Below, piece after piece: positions 61,220-64,000 of a stretch of DNA of 64,000 bases. Below the pieces are notes generated by a model. It was not told the DNA's origin, searched no databases, and saw only the letters and a list, made by a program, of their open reading frames with translations. The DNA is from Cognatiluteimonas profundi. Its GTDB lineage: Bacteria; Pseudomonadota; Gammaproteobacteria; Xanthomonadales; Xanthomonadaceae. The DNA lies in NCBI RefSeq assembly GCF_009792795.1, contig NZ_VKHQ01000005.1, forward strand, positions 186,001 to 250,000. Reading direction: 5' to 3'. The position numbers and the translations under genes are program-made. How positions within the stretch are numbered: position 1 is the stretch's first letter; each line of letters begins with the position of its first letter.

Positions 61220-61327
61220 CGTGGTCGCGCGGAGCTGAACTCCACCGCACGCCGCGCCGTGGAAATCTTCAGTCACGAGACTCTCCAGCGCGCCGCCGCG
61301 CGCAATGGACCCTGGTTGCCAATCCTT

Positions 61328-61792
61328 TCAGGATTTCTTCGACGATTGGAACTCAACCGCGCGCCATGTCGCGGCCGCCTGGTCGAGCACGCCATTGACG
61401 TAGGTGTGCCCGTGCTCCGACCCGAAGCGCTTGGTGGTGTCGATCGCCTCATTGATGACGACGCGATACGGCACGTCCGGGCGATGCAGCAACTCATAGG
61501 CGGCAATCCGCAGGGCGGCGCGCTCGATCTGGTCGACTTCCTCGACGGTGCGGTCGAGAAAGCCCGACAGCGCCGCGTCCAGCTCGCGATGGTGGCGCAA
61601 CACGCCGCGCACCAGGTCCTCGAAATATTCCAGGTCGGCGACTTCGTGCGCCTGTTCGTGCGCGAACTGGGCGATCAGGCTGTTGGCGTCGCCACCGGAC
61701 ACCTGCCAGGCGTAGATCGCCTGCAGGCCACGCCGGCGCGCGCGCGAGCGCCGGACCGGATCGATGCCATCGCGACGCGGGGCGTGCTTCAT
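61328..61792 (-). CDS. nusB: Transcription antitermination factor NusB
   Basis: Binds boxA RNA with S10 (NusE) in rRNA antitermination. 154 residues, all-helical: [81 protein letters not shown] overlap with ribH. Confidence 0.97.
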   Translation of the reverse strand: MKHAPRRDGIDPVRRSRARRRGLQAIYAWQVSGGDANSLIAQFAHEQAHEVADLEYFEDLVRGVLRHHRELDAALSGFLDRTVEEVDQIERAALRIAAYELLHRPDVPYRVVINEAIDTTKRFGSEHGHTYVNGVLDQAAATWRAVEFQSSKKS

Positions 61793-62256
61793 GGCAGCTG
61801 CTCCAGCAGATGCGCCATCTCGATCGCCACCAGCGCGACTTCCTCGCCCTTGTTGCCATGCTTGCCGCCGGCGCGCTGTTGCGCGTCATCGTGCGCCTCG
61901 ACGGCCAGCACGCCATTGCAGACCGGCAGGCCGTAATCCAGAGACACGCGCATCAGGCCATCGGCGCAACCGTCAGCCACGTGTTCGTAATGCCGGGTCT
62001 GGCCACGGATGACGCAGCCCAGCGCGACCACCGCCACATGCGCGCTGGCGGCGGCGACGCGGGCAGCCGCCACGGGAATGTCCCAGGCGCCCGGTACGCG
62101 GATCACGTCGATCGACGCGTCGGCGACGCCGTTGTCGACGAAGGCCTTGCGCGCGCCGGCCACCAGCGCATCGGTGATGCGGGGATTCCAGCGGCTGGCG
62201 ACAATGGCGAAGCGGGCGCCTTCGGCGGCACGCAGGTCGCCTTCGTAATGCGGCAT
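61789..62256 (-). CDS. ribH: 6,7-dimethyl-8-ribityllumazine synthase
   Basis: Penultimate step of riboflavin synthesis. 155 residues: [33 protein letters not shown]-like loop, and [20 protein letters not shown] with the catalytic His. 55 bp after ribBA; its stop overlaps nusB. Confidence 0.97.
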   Translation of the reverse strand: MPHYEGDLRAAEGARFAIVASRWNPRITDALVAGARKAFVDNGVADASIDVIRVPGAWDIPVAAARVAAASAHVAVVALGCVIRGQTRHYEHVADGCADGLMRVSLDYGLPVCNGVLAVEAHDDAQQRAGGKHGNKGEEVALVAIEMAHLLEQLP

Positions 62257-62311
62257 GGTCGGGTCGATCGGCAGGGAACGCCAGTTTAGCGCCTGCCCGC
62301 TCCGGTGGCGG

Positions 62312-63418
62312 TCATGGCAGCGACGACGGCTCGAGGTACTCGACGACTTCCAGCCCGTAGCCGGCCAGGCCGACCTGTCGTCGCGGCGTGCCCAGCACCC
62401 GCAGCTTGCCCAGGCCCAGGTCGGCCAGGATCTGCGCGCCGGCACCATTGCGCCGCCATTCGGCGAAAGCACCACCGCGGCGCGGCTCTTCGGGCTGTTC
62501 GCGGATCCGGGCCAGTAGTGCATCGGCGCCCTGCGACTCCCCCAGCAGCACCAGCGCGCCACGGCCTTCCGCCGCGATCCGCGCCAGGACGTCGCCGACC
62601 GCCGGGCCGAAATCCGCGCGGCGCCAATGCAGGGCGTCGGCGAGCGGATTCTGCATGTGCACGCGGACCAGTGTCGGCGTCGCGGCATCGGCGTCGCCAC
62701 GCAGCAGCGCGAAATGCAGCGCGTGGCTCAGGCGGTCGCGATAGGTGTGCAGCATGAACGGACCATGCTCGGTGTCGATCGCGCGTGCGTCGACCCGCTC
62801 GATGGTGTGTTCGGTGGCCAGCCGGTGGCGGATCAGGTCTTCGATCGATCCGATCTTCAAGCCCTGCTCGCGGGCGAAGACTTCGAGCTCCGGGCGGCGC
62901 GCCATCGAGCCATCGGGATTGAGGATTTCGACCAGCACGCCCGCCGGCTCCAGGCCCGCCAGCAACGCCAGGTCGCTGGCGGCCTCGGTGTGCCCCGCGC
63001 GATTGAGTACGCCGCCAGGCTGCGCCTGCAAGGGAAAGATGTGCCCGGGCTGGGACAGGTCGCGCGCACTGGCATCGGGCCGCACGGCCGTGCGGATCGT
63101 ATGCGCGCGGTCATAGGCGGAGATGCCGGTGGTGACGCCTTCGGCGGCCTCGATCGACACGGTGAAGTTGGTGCCGTGCGACGAGGTGTTGTCGCGCACC
63201 ATCGGTGGCAGGCCGAGCTGCCGGCAGCGCTCGCGCGTCAGCGACAGGCACACCAGCCCGCGCGCATGCGTGACCATGAAGTTGATGTCCTGCGGGCGCA
63301 CCATCTCGGCGGCCATGATCAGGTCGCCTTCGTTCTCGCGATCCTCGTCGTCGACGATCACGACCATGCGCCCGGCGCGCAATTCGTCCAGCAGTTCGGG
63401 AATCGTCGCGAAGCTCAT
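62312..63418 (-). CDS. ribBA: 3,4-dihydroxy-2-butanone-4-phosphate synthase with degenerate GTP cyclohydrolase II-like domain
   Basis: 368 residues. N-terminal DHBP synthase (~1-205) is complete: [57 protein letters not shown]. The C-terminal ~160 residues have the GTP-cyclohydrolase-II fold, but where the zinc motif (E-C-x2-GD...CDCG) should be, the sequence reads [14 protein letters not shown] with no cysteine. The GCH II activity is therefore probably lost and a separate ribA expected. ATGA overlap with ribE. Confidence 0.93.
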   Translation of the reverse strand: MSFATIPELLDELRAGRMVVIVDDEDRENEGDLIMAAEMVRPQDINFMVTHARGLVCLSLTRERCRQLGLPPMVRDNTSSHGTNFTVSIEAAEGVTTGISAYDRAHTIRTAVRPDASARDLSQPGHIFPLQAQPGGVLNRAGHTEAASDLALLAGLEPAGVLVEILNPDGSMARRPELEVFAREQGLKIGSIEDLIRHRLATEHTIERVDARAIDTEHGPFMLHTYRDRLSHALHFALLRGDADAATPTLVRVHMQNPLADALHWRRADFGPAVGDVLARIAAEGRGALVLLGESQGADALLARIREQPEEPRRGGAFAEWRRNGAGAQILADLGLGKLRVLGTPRRQVGLAGYGLEVVEYLEPSSLP

Positions 63419-64000
63419 GCGGTGTCTCGTGTCGTCAGCAGTCGCTCGACATAGCGCGCGACCAGGTCCACTTCCAGGTTCACGCCATCGCCTTCGCCGG
63501 TGCCGGCGAACGCGGTGTGCGCGAGCGTATGCGGGATCAGCGCCACGTCGAACCCGCCGGCATCGACCGCGTTGACGGTGAGGCTGACGCCGTCCACGCA
63601 GATCGAACCCTTCTGCGCGATGTAACGCAGCAAAGGCGACGGCGCGGCGAACGTCCAGCGTTGCGCGCGGGCGTCGACGACGATGCGCCGGACGTGTCCG
63701 ACGCCATCGACATGGCCGCTGACCAGGTGTCCGCCCAGGCGCTCGTCCGCGCGCAGCGCACGCTCGAGGTTGAGCAGCGCACCGGGCCGCAGGCTGCCCA
63801 GCGTCGTCAACGCCAGCGTCTCGTTGGAGGCGTCCGCCTCGAACGCGTGCGCGTCGAACGCGACCACGGTGAGGCACACGCCGTTGACCGAGATGCTCTC
63901 ACCCGGTTCGACCCGCTCGAAGGGCAACGTGCCGACGTCCACCCGCAGGCGCGCGTCGCCGCCACGCATGTCGCGGGCGGCCAAGCGGCCCACGCCCTGC
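63415..64000 (-). CDS. ribE: Riboflavin synthase alpha chain, 5' end outside window
   Basis: Converts two lumazines to riboflavin and ribitylaminouracil. Visible from GVGRLAARD, a few codons after the usual start, so only ~8-9 residues are missing; the GTG at 63993 is internal. The two lumazine-binding repeats are both present: [13 protein letters not shown]...[13 protein letters not shown], and [16 protein letters not shown]. Stop overlaps the ribBA ATG. Confidence 0.95.
   Translation of the reverse strand, partial: QGVGRLAARDMRGGDARLRVDVGTLPFERVEPGESISVNGVCLTVVAFDAHAFEADASNETLALTTLGSLRPGALLNLERALRADERLGGHLVSGHVDGVGHVRRIVVDARAQRWTFAAPSPLLRYIAQKGSICVDGVSLTVNAVDAGGFDVALIPHTLAHTAFAGTGEGDGVNLEVDLVARYVERLLTTRDTA

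Overview
The window is high-GC chromosomal DNA from a gammaproteobacterium of the Xanthomonadales, most likely Lysobacteraceae (Luteimonas/Lysobacter-like). This is inferred from gene order rather than from a marker gene: sucC-sucD beside pilS-pilR, then pilA-pilBCD-coaE, a Nudix/ThiE fusion, secA, dciA, lpxC, ftsZ and the dcw cluster, then rnpB. Xanthomonad-type palindromic repeats occur throughout. Most of the window is conserved housekeeping DNA. The accessory part lies between pilR and pilB (about 13.2-27.4 kb).

Layout. 1-2.5 kb: end of a GH15 hydrolase gene and otsA (trehalose). 2.5-9.9 kb: pgeF and rluD, divergent bamD, then nadE with an upstream DUF559 gene, a tandem 131-bp repeat, and sucD/sucC. 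10-13.2 kb: the PilS/PilR two-component system. 13.2-27.4 kb: a GT-C membrane glycosyltransferase; the major pilin gene pilA with a sigma-54 promoter and upstream inverted repeats; two tandem TMTC-like membrane proteins with TPR-like tails; gmd; a flippase; FkbM methyltransferase; GT2 and GT4 genes; then an opposing operon of a DPM-like GT2, a GT4 and a decayed methyltransferase. I read this as a pilin or surface-glycan glycosylation island placed inside the pil locus. 27.7-32.4 kb: pilB, pilC, pilD, coaE. 32.4-39.1 kb: Nudix/ThiE fusion, secA, an M23 peptidase, dciA, lpxC. 39.3-55.1 kb: the division and cell-wall (dcw) cluster on the minus strand, read mraZ-rsmH-ftsL-ftsI-murE-murF-mraY-ftsW-murG-murC-ddl-ftsQ-ftsA-ftsZ, with a promoter and MraZ-box-like repeats in front. 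55.5-64 kb: rnpB, a GT/methyltransferase fusion, rsmI, lpoA-yraN, and the ribE-ribBA-ribH-nusB-thiL group, cut by the window edge inside ribE.

How the genes work together. PilS/PilR and sigma-54 should drive pilA. PilD processes the prepilin, and PilB/PilC assemble it. The island could supply a lipid-linked sugar (DPM-like GT2), membrane transferases (GT-C and TMTC-like) and a GDP-deoxysugar (Gmd) to decorate the pilin or another surface polymer. The substrate is inference and has not been shown. In the dcw cluster every junction from mraZ to ftsA is a stop/start overlap, so thirteen genes form one tightly coupled translational unit; ftsZ follows after a gap with its own strong ribosome-binding site and a terminator.

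No tRNA, rRNA operon, CRISPR array, prophage or intact insertion sequence was seen. Start sites were chosen by eye from family alignments in memory, overlaps and Shine-Dalgarno matches; where two starts are plausible both are given.
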